From NCBI GenBank assembly GCA_022695795.1, contig MU404139.1, positions 124,001 to 188,000 on the forward strand: a stretch of 64,000 nucleotides of DNA, read 5' to 3'. Position 1 is the stretch's first letter. Each line of letters opens with the position of its first letter. A model generated the notes under the pieces. It did no database searches, was not told where the DNA came from, and saw nothing but the letters and a program-made list of their open reading frames with translations. The translations under genes and the position numbers were made by a program. Shown here piece after piece: positions 48,380 through 59,281 of this stretch. The DNA is from Biscogniauxia marginata. Its lineage: Eukaryota > Ascomycota > Sordariomycetes > Xylariales > Xylariaceae.

Positions 48380-48840
48380 ATGTCTTACCGCATAATTAAA
48401 ACCCGAAAAGAAACTTTTAACACTTCGCGACGTGCCGAAAAGATAGCAGAAAACAAGGTTACTCTTTTAAGGTTAGTCGCTTTAAACGGGAAAAAGGAAA
48501 TGATTTATTCTTTTTGTGAAAATTCTAGAAAGGAGTATATGGCTTTTAAAGATTTGGACCGCTGCCTAGAGTGTATTCGTTTAAATTGTACTCGTTATGA
48601 CGTTTTTAGTATTTCGCGTAAAAGTGTAGTTAAAATTACTAAGTAGTTTTAAAAGGTTAAGGCAGACCTAGAAAAAGCGAATGCCGTAATTAAGAAGGCT
48701 ATAAGTAAGGCGGTAGCAGCTATAAATAAAGCGCGTCGTCTCTAAATACAAAAGAGCTTATAATCTAAAAAGTTATAAAGAATAATTACTCGAGGTTTTA
48801 ATTCCATCGAGAAACTAGAGCGCGTCGAGCGCGAAAAAAA
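48380..48840 (+). pseudogene. Antisense accessory ORF of the chromovirus
   Basis: On the strand opposite gag-pol, between the chromodomain and the 3' LTR. The first 88 codons (48380-48646) are open: MSYRIIKTRKETFNTSRRAE, a helical part, then CLECIRLNC, a C-x2-C-x5-C cysteine cluster. After a TAG the same frame continues KADLEKANAVIKKAI... with further stops that are all CAA/CAG-to-TAA/TAG or TGG-type changes, a Lys/Glu/Ala-rich coiled-coil-like segment. The second element has a matching downstream part at 58900-59281. Similar antisense frames occur in fungal Gypsy elements and are often annotated as hypothetical proteins; function unknown. That it is the longest frame left in the element is notable. 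Confidence 0.65.
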
Positions 48841-49014
48841 AAAATAAAAACGTTTTATTAAAGAATCGTAACGCATAAAGAGATTATAACGTTAATTTAA
48901 ATCTTTATAAAACTTATTTACTTTCGAGGCTTACCTTTTTTCCTTTTTTGATCCTCTTTAACAAAATTAAAATCTCGATATTTAAGCCTTCTTAACCGGT
49001 TTAGATTTTAGCGG

Positions 49015-52000
49015 TAAAAATCCTTAATCTTATTCGTCAAGTTTTTTAAATGCTTAAAAGGTTTCTAAGTATTCTCTTTAAGTGGGTAACCTTCTTATTT
49101 AACAAGATATTATAACTAATTATTAACTTTTTTTAAATCTAGTATTTTTTTGACTTTGTACTTATTAGGATTCTCCTTAAATTTTAATTGTTTTTCTAGC
49201 GAGGCGTTTTTTAGTGCTGGTTTTAAAAGCGAAACATGAAATATAGGATATATTTTAGATCTTTTTAGTAATAAAAGTTTATAATTAACCTTTAAAATAA
49301 CTTTTTTAATTTTATAAGGTTTTAATTTCTTAAATTCGAGTTTCTCGTTAAGTTGTTTTATTTTAATTTAGGGCGTTTTTATTATTACGCCTTATTTCTA
49401 GCGGAGCAAGTAAATCATGTTTCCTCTCTTAAGAATTAGTCCTTTAATTCTCTTTTTATTGTAGTATTTAGTTACCCTTTCTTGGATGAATTATAGTTCT
49501 TTTTGTAGCTTTGTTTATATTACTTAGATCTTTTTAGATAATACTTTTGCTTAAGGAGCTATTATTATGGTGCTTAGTGCTTTTATAAGTCCGAATGGTT
49601 TTTTGTGAACTTCTGCTTTTTAGCTATACACCGCTTCGTGTGGTGATAGCTTTATATTTTCGTTAATTAATATATTATATACGACTTGGGCTATAAGTAA
49701 TAATTCTACTTAATTGTTTATTTACTAATTAATATAGCTTTTAAGGTATTATTTAAGTGTTTAGTTAAGCCTTTTTATTTGTTTATTTGTTTAAGAATGG
49801 TACGTTATAAACAGCTTTTATTTAATCCCCATTCGTTTTATCAAGCTAGTCCAAAACTTTAACGTAAATAGTTTATCTCTATTTAAAATAATACGTTTTA
49901 ATAATCCATATTTATTAACATACTCTCTTAAGAAGCTAAAAACTAATTGTTTTATTATGCTTGATTTATTAAATAGTAAGAAGTAGGCGTATTTCGTGAG
50001 TCTATTAACGATTATCTATATGCTGTTATAATGTACTTTTATTATAAAATCTTTTAACTTTAGGAGTTTTACTACGAAGTCCCATGTAATTATATTTCAT
50101 GTTTTGTTAAGTATTTGGGTTAGTTATAATAATTTATATGGTTTATGTCGTAATGCTTTAGCCTTATTATAAATGTTATAATTCTTTATAATTCTTTTAA
50201 CTGTTTATTATATTTCTAGAAAGTTAAATTCCTTTTAAAGTCGTTTCACCGTTTTGAAAATCCTTTAGTAGCCGTGTAAAGGATATTTATGAAATTCTTT
50301 AACGAATTTGTCTTGTATTTATTTTAATACGTATACCTTTTCCTTATATAAAAGAAGTTTGTCGCTGAATTCTTGTTAAAACTATAATTGTTTTTTTTTT
50401 TAATTATAATTTTCCTTGAAACGTTATTTCTAGTTTTTTATGTTGATTTACATGTAAATTAATATAATTAATTTGTTATTTTGTTGTTTAAATATCTAGA
50501 TATCTCTTTTGTTGATTTTTAATTTATAATTTCCCTTTTTACTAAGAAGATCTATTTAAATGTTTTTCTTTCTCTTAATATACTAGATTCTAAAATTAAA
50601 TCTAAACAAGAAAATTATCTAACGCTCGTGTCTTTAGTTAAGCGTTTATATTATCATGAATCATGTAAGGTTCTTATGGTTTAAATAGATATCGATAAGT
50701 TCCTTGGTTCCGTTAAACTATAGTTCCTATTCTTTTAATGCTTTAATAACTATTAATAGTTTCTTGTTATAAATTTAATAGTTTAGTTTAGCACTATATA
50801 GTGCTTTAGATAGGTACGCGACTAGGTACCATTTCTTATTATCTTTTAGCTGCTTTAGAACTGCTTTAATAGCGAAATTTAAGGCGTTTATCCTTAGTCG
50901 TTTCTTTTTATTTTCGTTCGGAAGTTTATATATAACCTTACTAGTTACGACTTTTTTTAGTTACTAAAAAGCCCGTTTGGCTTTTTTAGTGAAATGGAAA
51001 GTCTCTCTTGTTTTTACTAAGATAATTAATTTTATTAATGGTTTAGCGATACGCTCGAAATCTTTAATGAGTTGTTTAACATAGTTAACAAAGCCAAGAA
51101 ATGCGTATATGTCTATAACATTCTTGGGTTCTAGCTAATCCTTGATTATTATTATTTTTCTTTTTTAAATGCGAATTTCTCTTGGACTTATTATAAACCC
51201 TAGATAGTCTAGTTTCCTAATATGCTATTTACTTTTAGTTGAATAAACGAGTAAGTTTGCCTTTTCCAGGGCTTTTAACACCTGCTTTATATGTTTCTTA
51301 TATTCCTTTTCGTTTTCTAAGTAAATCAATATATCGTCTAAGTAAACAAATACAAATTTATCCAGAAATTTATGAAAGACTATTATAATTATATATTAAA
51401 ATGTAGCGGGTATGTTAGTAAGTCTAAATGGCATAACTTTGTACTTATAATATCTATGTATCGTTTAGAAAGCTATATATTGTTCGTGTTTTTTAGCCAT
51501 TTTAATTATATAGTATTCATCGCGAAGATTTAATGCTGTGAAGATTTAAGCTTTGCTAATTTATTTCCTTATAAGTTTTATTAGTGGTAATAAATACCCG
51601 TTTTTCTTGGTTATTTCATTAAAGTGTCGATAATCGATTACTTGTCTCTATACTAGGTTTCCTTTTTTATCGACATGTTATTTCCCGTTTTTATCGATTT
51701 TGGGTACCATGATTACCAGGTATCCTAACAAGGATTTGGATTCTCGAATATATTCTTTATCGAGATCCTTCTGAATTCCCTTTTATAGTGCTCTTTATTT
51801 TTCTTGATTTATAAGATATATTAAGAATAATTTTAGTTATTTTCCTTTTTTGAAATAAATTTAGTGGTTTTATTAATTATATTTTAGTAATTCTTTTTTT
51901 GTTTTATTTCTAAATAATTTATAAAAACGGAGGTACTTACACGGTACTTTTTTTGTTAGATTTTTAAGTTTAGTTACTTAAATCATATAAGCGATATATT

Positions 52001-54650
52001 TCGTTTTTATATCCGTTTCTCTAGAGTTATTTACGATACTTATCTCGTAACTTGTAGCGGTTAACTCCTCCTATTTTTAATCTTAATAAAGCGTATCTAT
52101 CTCGAAATTTATTCGTGGATTACTTTTTTTAAGCTAATTCATTCTTAAGATTATATCGTGATTTAATATATATATAATATTAAGAATAACTTATTTAAGA
52201 TGTCTTTAAATAGTTACTAAAAAAGGAATTGTTTTTCTTAACACCTTATTATTCTCGTAATTAAATATGTTTTTTTTAAAGTTTTATAGTTTATACGGAC
52301 TTTATTTATATATTTATAGTATTTTATTTTCTTAAGCTACCTTTGTTAAGACATAGCTTTTGTTTACTTTTAAATCTATTAAGGCTTTATACTCCTTTTT
52401 ATTATACCTGACTTTAGTTATAATAGTGTTATTAAGTTCTAATTAGACTTCATATAAGGACTTGTTATTCATGGCTTTTCGCTGCCTTACTAGCGAGAGC
52501 TTTTACCGTTTTTTGGTTTTTCACGTCCCTTCCCTTTTAGTTTTCTTTTAGTTGTTATAGCCCGGATGTCCTTTTATTTTTAGGCTTTTATGAAAGCGTG
52601 TTTCTAGTAATCATTGCTTAGATAGTCTCTCTAATTACCTTTTACGTAGTAAGGGGTAAAAGGTTTATTCTTTATATAAAATCTTACATATTAAAATTTT
52701 AATTCTTTTTCGAGGGCCCTTTTATAGCTTAAATCCGTTTTGTTAACTTGGAATTTCTTGAAATTCTGGATTATCTTTAAATAAAAAGAGTAATTATTAA
52801 GTTTATTTACTAGAGGTATCTTGATATTTCCCTTTAGGTTTATATTGATTTCTAGGAGTTTCCCTTTTTTTTTGAGGTATGCTTTGGTGATTTATTTGTA
52901 GCCTTGTTTAGTTACACGTGTTTTTGCTTACTATTTTATTAAGTGTTTTCTTATAGAGCCGAACAAATTAGTGTCGTATTTAATTTGTTTTTCGAGCTAT
53001 TATGGAAGATATAGTCCCTTCTATAATTCCTATAATTCTTCTTTAATCTCGTTTTTTTCGAAACCTGCTCCGAGCAAGTCGTGTACGTCGCATGGTATCG
53101 AGGTGTAATATATACAACTTTTGGCCATTACTTCGTAACTTCTTTCGGAGCTTGAGTAAAAATAACATATTTTAGGGTAATGTAGCCATCGTGAGGTGTT
53201 ATTATAGATATACTTATTTTCTTCTATGTCGTCACTTTCTAGTTTTTAAGGATAATAACCGGCTTTATCCTTAGAACTTTTATGTACTTAATAAACGTCG
53301 TTAATATAAAAGCTTTAATATAACGATATATGTTCCCTTAAGTTTTAATAGACATTACAGTTATCATCTATGTAAAGCCTCTAGTTTAGGCTATTATGCT
53401 GGCTTTTCTCCTAGTAGGTTTCGTATTTATCGTTTTTGTAGTGGCTCTAGTGTAGATCACTATGGTTTAACTTAATTCCTAAGTCGTATCCTAGTTTGTA
53501 GTTATCGCATACGTATAGTAATTCGCTTTCGTTATATCCTTATTTGGCTTGTTCTGGTGTAAAATGTCTTAAATATGAGTGGTCCTCCTCTAGGCATTCT
53601 TTGCGGTTAACTTAATAAGATCCATAAATTCCTTTTGTAGAAGCCTCTTTTTCTGCCTTAATAGTGTTAATAGTAAATACTTGGTTTATTTCCTCATTAT
53701 TTTCGAATTGAACCCTTGTTTTAACGACTCTTTTTTTAGGTTAAGGAATCCCTCCTGTTCTTGGTTCCTGTTTCTTAGGACTTCGGCACTCGTTTTTATA
53801 ATATTCCTTCTTTTTGCAGTTAAAATATTTAATAGTTGATTTGTCTCGTTTCTTTCGTTTTTTTTGAATAACGTTGATTTTAATGAGATCTAACTTTATT
53901 CCCGTGCCTTTTCTGGTTCCGGCACCACTTTTGTGATTTCCTCCCTTAAGCTGGTCGCCACTCCTTCGTTACACTGTTTTTTTCTTTTTAAAGTACCGTT
54001 CGAAGTTCTCGTTATTAATGGTAATTGCCATTATAACGTAGTTATTAAACTTCCTTAAATTCTTTTCTTTATATAGGTTTATTTTATATAACTTATCCTT
54101 TATATAGTTCTTTAACCCTTAATAAAACAAGTAATACAGGCTTTTAATAAGTAGTTATGATTGGCTTGCGAGTTTTTTGAACTTAATAGCGTAATTTAAA
54201 GCCTTTTTATCTTGTCGTAGTTTATGAAATCGGGTTTCGGCTTGTTACTTAAGGATTAAATTGCTAAACATAGACCTAAGTTGTTTTTTAAATTTCTTAT
54301 AATTTTTAAAGACTTTTTTCGTGTCTTTCTAGGCGTTTGGTTCGTTCTCCAGATAATTCTTTAACACTAGTTAAAACCAGGTTAAGGCGGTTTCGGCAAG
54401 GAGTTGGGATACCGTGAGAACCTTTTATTCCTTAGTGGTAATTGTTTTATAATAGAACCGTAAGTAGGTTCTAGCTTAAATCAAAAATCCTTTTAAATCG
54501 CTTAACTTATTATATCTACTAAGTATAATTAGTTTGAAACCCTTTATGTCGAGGGTTATCATATTGTCGTTGTCGTTTGAGTTGTTAGGGTCGTTATCGT
54601 TTAAAGGTGGTTAGGGTTGTTTTGCCTGTTTATCTTTTTCCTTAGGCATT
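49015..54650 (-). pseudogene. Gag-pol of the chromovirus, RIP-degraded
   Basis: Minus-strand reading, 5' to 3'. Gag zinc knuckle at about 53785-53830: NCKKK..KNEC with two ligands changed to Tyr, as expected from G-to-A change. Protease region about 52000-52400 (weak). Reverse transcriptase catalytic box FVFVYLDDILIY at about 51318-51355. Integrase core at about 49830-50110: TWDFVVKLLKLKD, then RLTKYAYFLLF with the first catalytic Asp now Asn, then RDKLFT. Chromodomain at about 49015-49190: KYKVKKILDLKKV, YLVK*EGYPLKENT*KP, where both asterisks are TGG-to-TAG. Dozens of stops; no product possible. Confidence 0.9.
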
Positions 54651-54948
54651 TTTTCCTCTTTTTTTTCTTTTTCCTTAAATGCTTCTTCTTGTTGATCTTC
54701 CGAGATGTCCTTTTGTGACTCTTTTTCAGTTATAATTATAATAGACTTTTATGTTGGTTTTTCTAAACTTTTTAGTTGTATCGTAAAAGGACTTAAAGCT
54801 TTTATTTAAAAGCTTGTTAATTATTATTTTTTTATTTATTTATTTTTATTGCTCTTTAGTTTTAAGGGGCATGCTTGTCTTAGGATTGTTCGATTAAAAG
54901 TCCCTCTTTTTAAACTAATGTTAAGCACTAATTAAGGAGCTATTAAAA

Positions 54949-55364
54949 TGTGACGAACCTCCTTATGTGTTCCTAGTTAGCTAACTTTATAAGTGAGTAT
55001 GTACTAGGTTTTCTTGATTTATAGGTAATAATGGGTTAAGATTGGTTTAATTGATTTATAATGTTTTATTCGTTAAAGAGGTTTTAAGGTACTCTTATTA
55101 TAGTATTAAAGAGTGACTATAGTCTTAGATTAATAGCTAAAAAACGAGAATGAATAACTAGATATATAAGGAAACTCTAATTTACTTATACTCGTTCTTT
55201 TTTTACATAAACTCGTTGAATTAGTGAATCGCTTCTTGTTTACCCATGATTCACTGATTCACCTTGAATTAGTGAATCGACTCTTATCTACCCATGATTC
55301 ATTGATTCATATTTTGCTCACGTGACCTGCACGCAGAGGGGGGGGGAACACGAGATCTGTAACA
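54949..55364 (-). repeat. 5' LTR of the chromovirus (right copy)
   Basis: 416 bp. The outer half (about 55200-55364) is barely mutated, with intact TGATTCA and CACGTGA blocks and the terminal CA, while the inner half has the C-to-T and G-to-A changes. It carries two 48-bp tandem units. Confidence 0.95.
55216..55310. repeat. Two 48-bp tandem units in the LTR U3
   Basis: Units start TTGAATTAGTGAATCG at 55216 and 55264 and share GATTCA-rich, partly palindromic sequence. The same pair is present, more degraded, in the left LTR. In the biological orientation they lie in U3 and may be promoter elements. Confidence 0.85.
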
Positions 55365-55439
55365 GAGCATAGCAGCTCCTCCAATTCTCTTAAGGCTTGT
55401 ATCTGGTCCACGCCGACAACATCATTAAGCCTCGTGGCT

Positions 55440-55940
55440 TTGTTCTCGTGATGGCGGCTTTCCATGCTTTGGCTATTTCCTATTTCCTTAGATCCTAGTC
55501 CGATAGACTCGGGGGCCGCGTGGAGAAGTAGCCCGTTAGAACTATAGGTAGAAACCCCTCGTTTCTCTTATGGATTCAGTTCCATATCTCCTAGAGGCCG
55601 GCCAAAAACTTATCACAAGGATGTGTAACGGACGCCTAGTCGAAGTCGAGTAGCGCCGTGATATGCTTTGTCGTGTTGTCATACAGAACATTGTCTATAG
55701 CTTTTTGTTGTCAGTCAAATCCGGAGTCCGGAGTAGCGCATAAAATTAAACATGTAAACTTACTTAAGTCACCGTGTATTAGTACTTTCTGGCTAACGTC
55801 TACCCTCCTTAACATCTTCTGCACGCCACCTTTTTCAATGAACTCGTCGGTACGTTCCCGTACACCCCCTACTAGCCAACCCTTTAGCAAGGAACTATTA
55901 TTCGAATCGCTTAGTCGTTTTTATAGTTTGGTAACCTAAA
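55440..55940 (-). pseudogene. APH-family phosphotransferase, RIP-damaged
   Basis: The minus strand shows the catalytic region of the aminoglycoside/choline kinase-like fold: VLIHGDL (HGD at 55776-55768), then a 69-nt intron with good ends (donor GTAAGT at 55763, acceptor CTATAG at 55695), then in phase NVLYD, HITALLDFD and ASVTHPCDKFLAGL. After DFD the expected Trp is TAG (55638-55636), and another Trp-to-TAG follows after LAGL. Upstream, about 55940-56090, weaker coding traces continue. The changes are RIP-type although the gene is single-copy here; it begins within 100 bp of the retrotransposon. A former host gene, substrate unknown. Confidence 0.65.
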
Positions 55941-57240
55941 GCTTTGTATACGTATTCCATGGTCCTTCTGTCAACAGTGGGCACTATCTGCTTACAATGG
56001 TCCTAGTCTCGTCTAGAATCAGCGCGTCGGATTTTATGACCGTGTAGAGAATCCTGGCTCTCTGGACGGCAGTGAAGTACTTCGGGAAATGACATGTTTA
56101 ATAAAAACATTCTACCAGTTAGATAATTCATAAGACAATAGAGCTAGTAAAATGCTTCCATAGCGACTTGATAACGACCAGTTTGTGAAAATTGAATAGT
56201 ACCCCTAAATCGGTTCATTTATTTTAAAGTAGAACGCTCGACGCCGAAATTAAGTTCTTAAATATCATTAAAAACCAGAAACGATATGTAAATTTAAGCT
56301 CTTGATAAGAACTTACGCTTAGATAAATCATATCAGAGCTAGTCGAGTTCTACATTTGGTTGTCTTATGTATGGTGAAGGTAGTCTAGTGAAACGAGGAT
56401 TAAACTCCTATGTTTAAAAGGTAATGCCTTTTCGCGCTTCATTTAAAACAGAATTAACAAGTGTATTATATATACATTATTTATATTACTTTAAAATATC
56501 CCCTCTCTCTTTTAAAAGCATAAAATAAAAATGAGAATAATCGAGGTTATAAGGAGGGGTTAAACACACCTCAAGCTATGTCAAGGTAAACAACTTCATC
56601 AATGCCTCGAAAACTGCGAGTAGTAATTCCGAGAGAAAAGAAAACTAATACTAAAAAAACAACGGCAAATACTTACAAAACCCTTCGAAGCTATAACTTC
56701 TTCTTATGCTTAAGAAATTGTTTTTTTAACTTTCAAGACTCCTTTTGCTAAAATCTCCTATAGAATCCTCGGAAAGGGGTACGTTCTCTCGATCATCGTG
56801 GGACTAACGAAGCTCCGAGTACTTCAAATTCATTTCAAATTAATTTAAAGTTAAAAGAAAAGAGACTACAAGCAAAAAAAGGTAATTATTTAAAAGAAGT
56901 TAAAATTTTCTGTTTAATACATACTATGCTTATTCCTTTAATAATTAATAATTGAAGTTTCAAGCTTTTAAGTTTGTCAAAATTCTATTAAAGCTAATAA
57001 GAACCTGCTAAACTTGATTTAGTGAAAAGATAAGCGTGACATATAAAAATATAATACCACGATATATAAATGGCAATGTAAAAAGTGGTTTAAAAGAGTC
57101 GGCGCTTAAAAAGCCTTATAATAAAGCCGTTACACTTAAACGCTTCGTAAAAAAGGCTATTTAGCCTTTAAAAAAACTCGCGATAGCCTCGATTTAAAGT
57201 GTTTAATAAGTTATTAAACATATTAATAATTCCGCCTAAG
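55941..57240. other. AT-rich degraded sequence
   Basis: Strong RIP texture (TA-rich, CA-poor) from about 56100. Traces of the phosphotransferase 5' part may reach 56090. No ends of an element were found inside. CTAAG at 57236-57240 is the left target-site copy of the following solo LTR. Confidence 0.55.
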
Positions 57241-57920
57241 TGTCACGAGCCAACCGCGTTGAAAGGGTTTTAACAAGGGTGCGGAGACACGGACCAAGAA
57301 TGTATATAACACTTAGGACTGCTTTAAGAATGTGATGCAACATCACGTGATAAGAATCTAAGCTGGTCTTGAGATCAAAACAGATTAAGGGAACGAATTT
57401 AAACTACTTTCTAGATTCATTTAGATTTAATAGGTATTTAACATATTAAAATAAGAAGTATAAGAAAAAAGGAATAAGTATAAGTAAATTAGAATCTCTT
57501 TTATATCTAGTTATTTATTGATGGTTGGTTAACAACCAGGAGCTGTGTCTCCGCATAGAAACTAGTACATTCTTTAGGTATAAATAGGCTGCCTTCAGCA
57601 GCATAACTCAGGTAGACTTTTCCCTCCTTAGACATCAATATTACACCAGTCTCACCCCTATCTTTCATATCGTCTATTGTTATTTGATTTCACTTACGTA
57701 CGTACCTACCAACATTTATTCTTGTTTTTTAGCTATTAATTTAAGATTATAATTACTTCTTAATATTATAATAAAAATACCTTAAAATCTCTTTAACGAA
57801 CGAAGTATTATAAATCTTTTAAATTAACCTTGATTTATTATTACTTTTAAATCAAGAAAACCTAGTACGTACTTATTTGTGAAGTTAACTAACTAAGAAT
57901 ATATAAGGAGGTTCGTCATA
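57241..57920 (+). repeat. Solo LTR (680 bp) with CTAAG/TTAAG target duplication
   Basis: Begins TGTCACGAGCC and ends GGAGGTTCGTCATA (final CA to TA). Flanks are CTAAG (57236-57240) and TTAAG (57921-57925), the same 5-bp duplication with one C-to-T change. No internal region or partner LTR adjoins, so it is a solo LTR left by recombination. Its last 190 bases match the other LTRs in reverse orientation; its first part matches only the copy at 1-441. Without the nested insertion it would be about 479 bp. Confidence 0.8.
57519..57714 (+). repeat. Nested 196-bp solo LTR with TTTAT target duplication
   Basis: Starts TGATGGTTGGT, ends ACCTACCAACA (imperfect inverted ends, TG...CA), and is flanked by TTTAT on both sides (57514-57518, 57715-57719). 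Removing it and one TTTAT restores alignment with the other LTRs (CTAGTTATTTATT joined to CTTGTTTTTTAGC). It holds a TATA box (GGTATAAATAGG at about 57579) and is much less AT-rich than its host, so it is younger or escaped RIP. Size and ends resemble a Ty1/Copia or miniature LTR element. Confidence 0.78.
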
Positions 57921-58128
57921 TTAAGCCTCGATTTATCTATTAATTTAATTTAAAAATTAATATTTAAAAGTAAACTTAAAATGTTATAATGCTACGTAAA
58001 AATTAATTATTTTAATAAAATACTTAAAGTTTAAAAACATTATATATCGTATATTTTTATTATAAGTATAATAATTTAATAAGTAATTAGTTAAAAAGCT
58101 TTTATTTATAAATGTAAAGTTATAAACT

Positions 58129-58550
58129 TGTGACGAACCTCCTTGTGTGTTCCTAGTTAGCTAACTTCACAGGTGAGTACGTACTAGGTTTTCTTGATTT
58201 AAAGGTAATAATGGGTTAAGATTAATTCAATTAATTTACAATGTTATGTTCGTTAAAGAGGTTTTAAGGTACTTTCATTATAGTATTAAAAAGTAATTAT
58301 AATCTTAAATTAATAGCTAAAAAATCTAAGATTAATTACACAAGGAAACCCCATTTTATTTATAATTATTTAGATCCATTATTTAATATGAGCTTTGTTT
58401 TGCTCTTAAAGCATAAGGGAGCGTGCTCCGTTTTGCTCTTAAAACATAACAAAACATCGTTCTATTATTACATAATAATAAGGAAAAAGGAAGAACCTAA
58501 ATCCGGACGCGTAAAGGCAAAGGGTAAATAGATTTAATTAGATTATAACA
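58129..58550 (-). repeat. 3' LTR of the second chromovirus (422 bp)
   Basis: Starts TGTGACGAACC and ends GATTATAACA; followed by TTATTTTTCCCCTCTTAGG, the counterpart of the first element's polypurine tract. The first 200 bases match the other LTRs; the remainder is unrelated to them and contains two copies of a unit with TTTTGCTCTTAAA (about 58395-58450). Confidence 0.88.
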
Positions 58551-58899
58551 TTATTTTTCCCCTCTTAGGATCTTTGTCTTAAAGATAAAAGTAAGCTCTC
58601 TTTTTTTCCCTTTTTCTTAATAATTCCTCGTTATTACTTATTAATAATTATTATATTAATTAATAAAATTTTTAAGTCGAAAAATAAACTTAAAAGTTTT
58701 ATCGTTCGTCAAAAAAACATTATTTAATTAATTCACGATTTAAGGTTTAAAGTTATACCTTATCGTTTTTATTTATAAAAAAGCTTCTCATGTGAAAAAA
58801 TCGAAAATAGTTCGAAATATAAAAAATGTTTAAAAGCTAATCGTACATTTTATAATAATAATAATTTATTTATAACTTCTCTTTAAAATATTTATAAGG

Positions 58900-59281
58900 A
58901 AAAAAAGCGATTAAATCGTGAGAAGGCCCTTATAAAGAATAACTTCCTAGAATTTTAACGTAAAATGAATAAAGCCGCCGCCCGCCTTATTCGGTTACGA
59001 AAATAATATATATAATTACGTAAATATGGAGTTAAAATGATTTAACGTAGTTTTTAAAGTTTAGATTAATTAAAAAAATAAAAGCGCTTAGAAGAAAAGC
59101 AGGCTAGACTGGAAATCGAGCAGCGTTTGTTAGTCAAGTAAATTAATGCTGTTTTTAAAGTCGCCCCCTCCTTCGACCTGTCCCTTCTAAATCAAGATCT
59201 CGACCTTCGAGCCTTCCTAGCCGATCTGGGTTCTAACGGTGAAAGTTCGCAAGCTCTTTCGTTAGGTTTTTTAGGTGTTTA
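58900..59281 (+). pseudogene. Antisense accessory ORF relic of the second chromovirus
   Basis: Same position and strand as the antisense frame at 48380. A readable frame runs AAARLIRLRK, later EEKQARLEIEQRLLVK and APSFDLSLLNQDLDL with RAFLADLGSNGESSQALS, interrupted by TAA/TAG at places where CAA, CAG or TGG fit. The last part (59160-59270) has almost no RIP changes and is GC-richer than its surroundings. It ends overlapping the end of pol tail to tail. Confidence 0.6.

Larger units (their letters stand above)
47862..55364 (-). mobile_element. Complete RIP-inactivated chromovirus (Ty3/Gypsy LTR retrotransposon), 7,503 bp
   Basis: Both LTRs are 416 bp (47862-48277 and 54949-55364), start TGTGACGAACC, and are flanked by the direct repeat GAGCA (47857-47861 and 55365-55369), a 5-bp target duplication as expected for Ty3/Gypsy. 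Coding is on the minus strand, so 54949-55364 is the 5' LTR. Beside the 3' LTR, minus-strand GGAGGGGAAGAA (about 48281-48292) is a good polypurine tract. Domains found in order, 5' to 3': gag zinc knuckle, protease region, reverse transcriptase with YLDDILIY, integrase core, chromodomain. Differences between the LTRs are almost all C/T or G/A. Every long frame is cut by TAG/TAA from RIP, so the element is dead. Confidence 0.95.

Noticed and set aside
48278..54948. CRISPR-like or other regular repeat arrays in the AT-rich region
   Set aside because: Apparent periodicity is from TA-rich RIP texture; no evenly spaced identical repeats.
54901..54948. tRNA primer-binding site next to the 5' LTR
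   Set aside because: Sequence beside the LTR is RIP-altered (TTTTAATAGCTCC on the minus strand) and I cannot match it to a tRNA 3' end with confidence.
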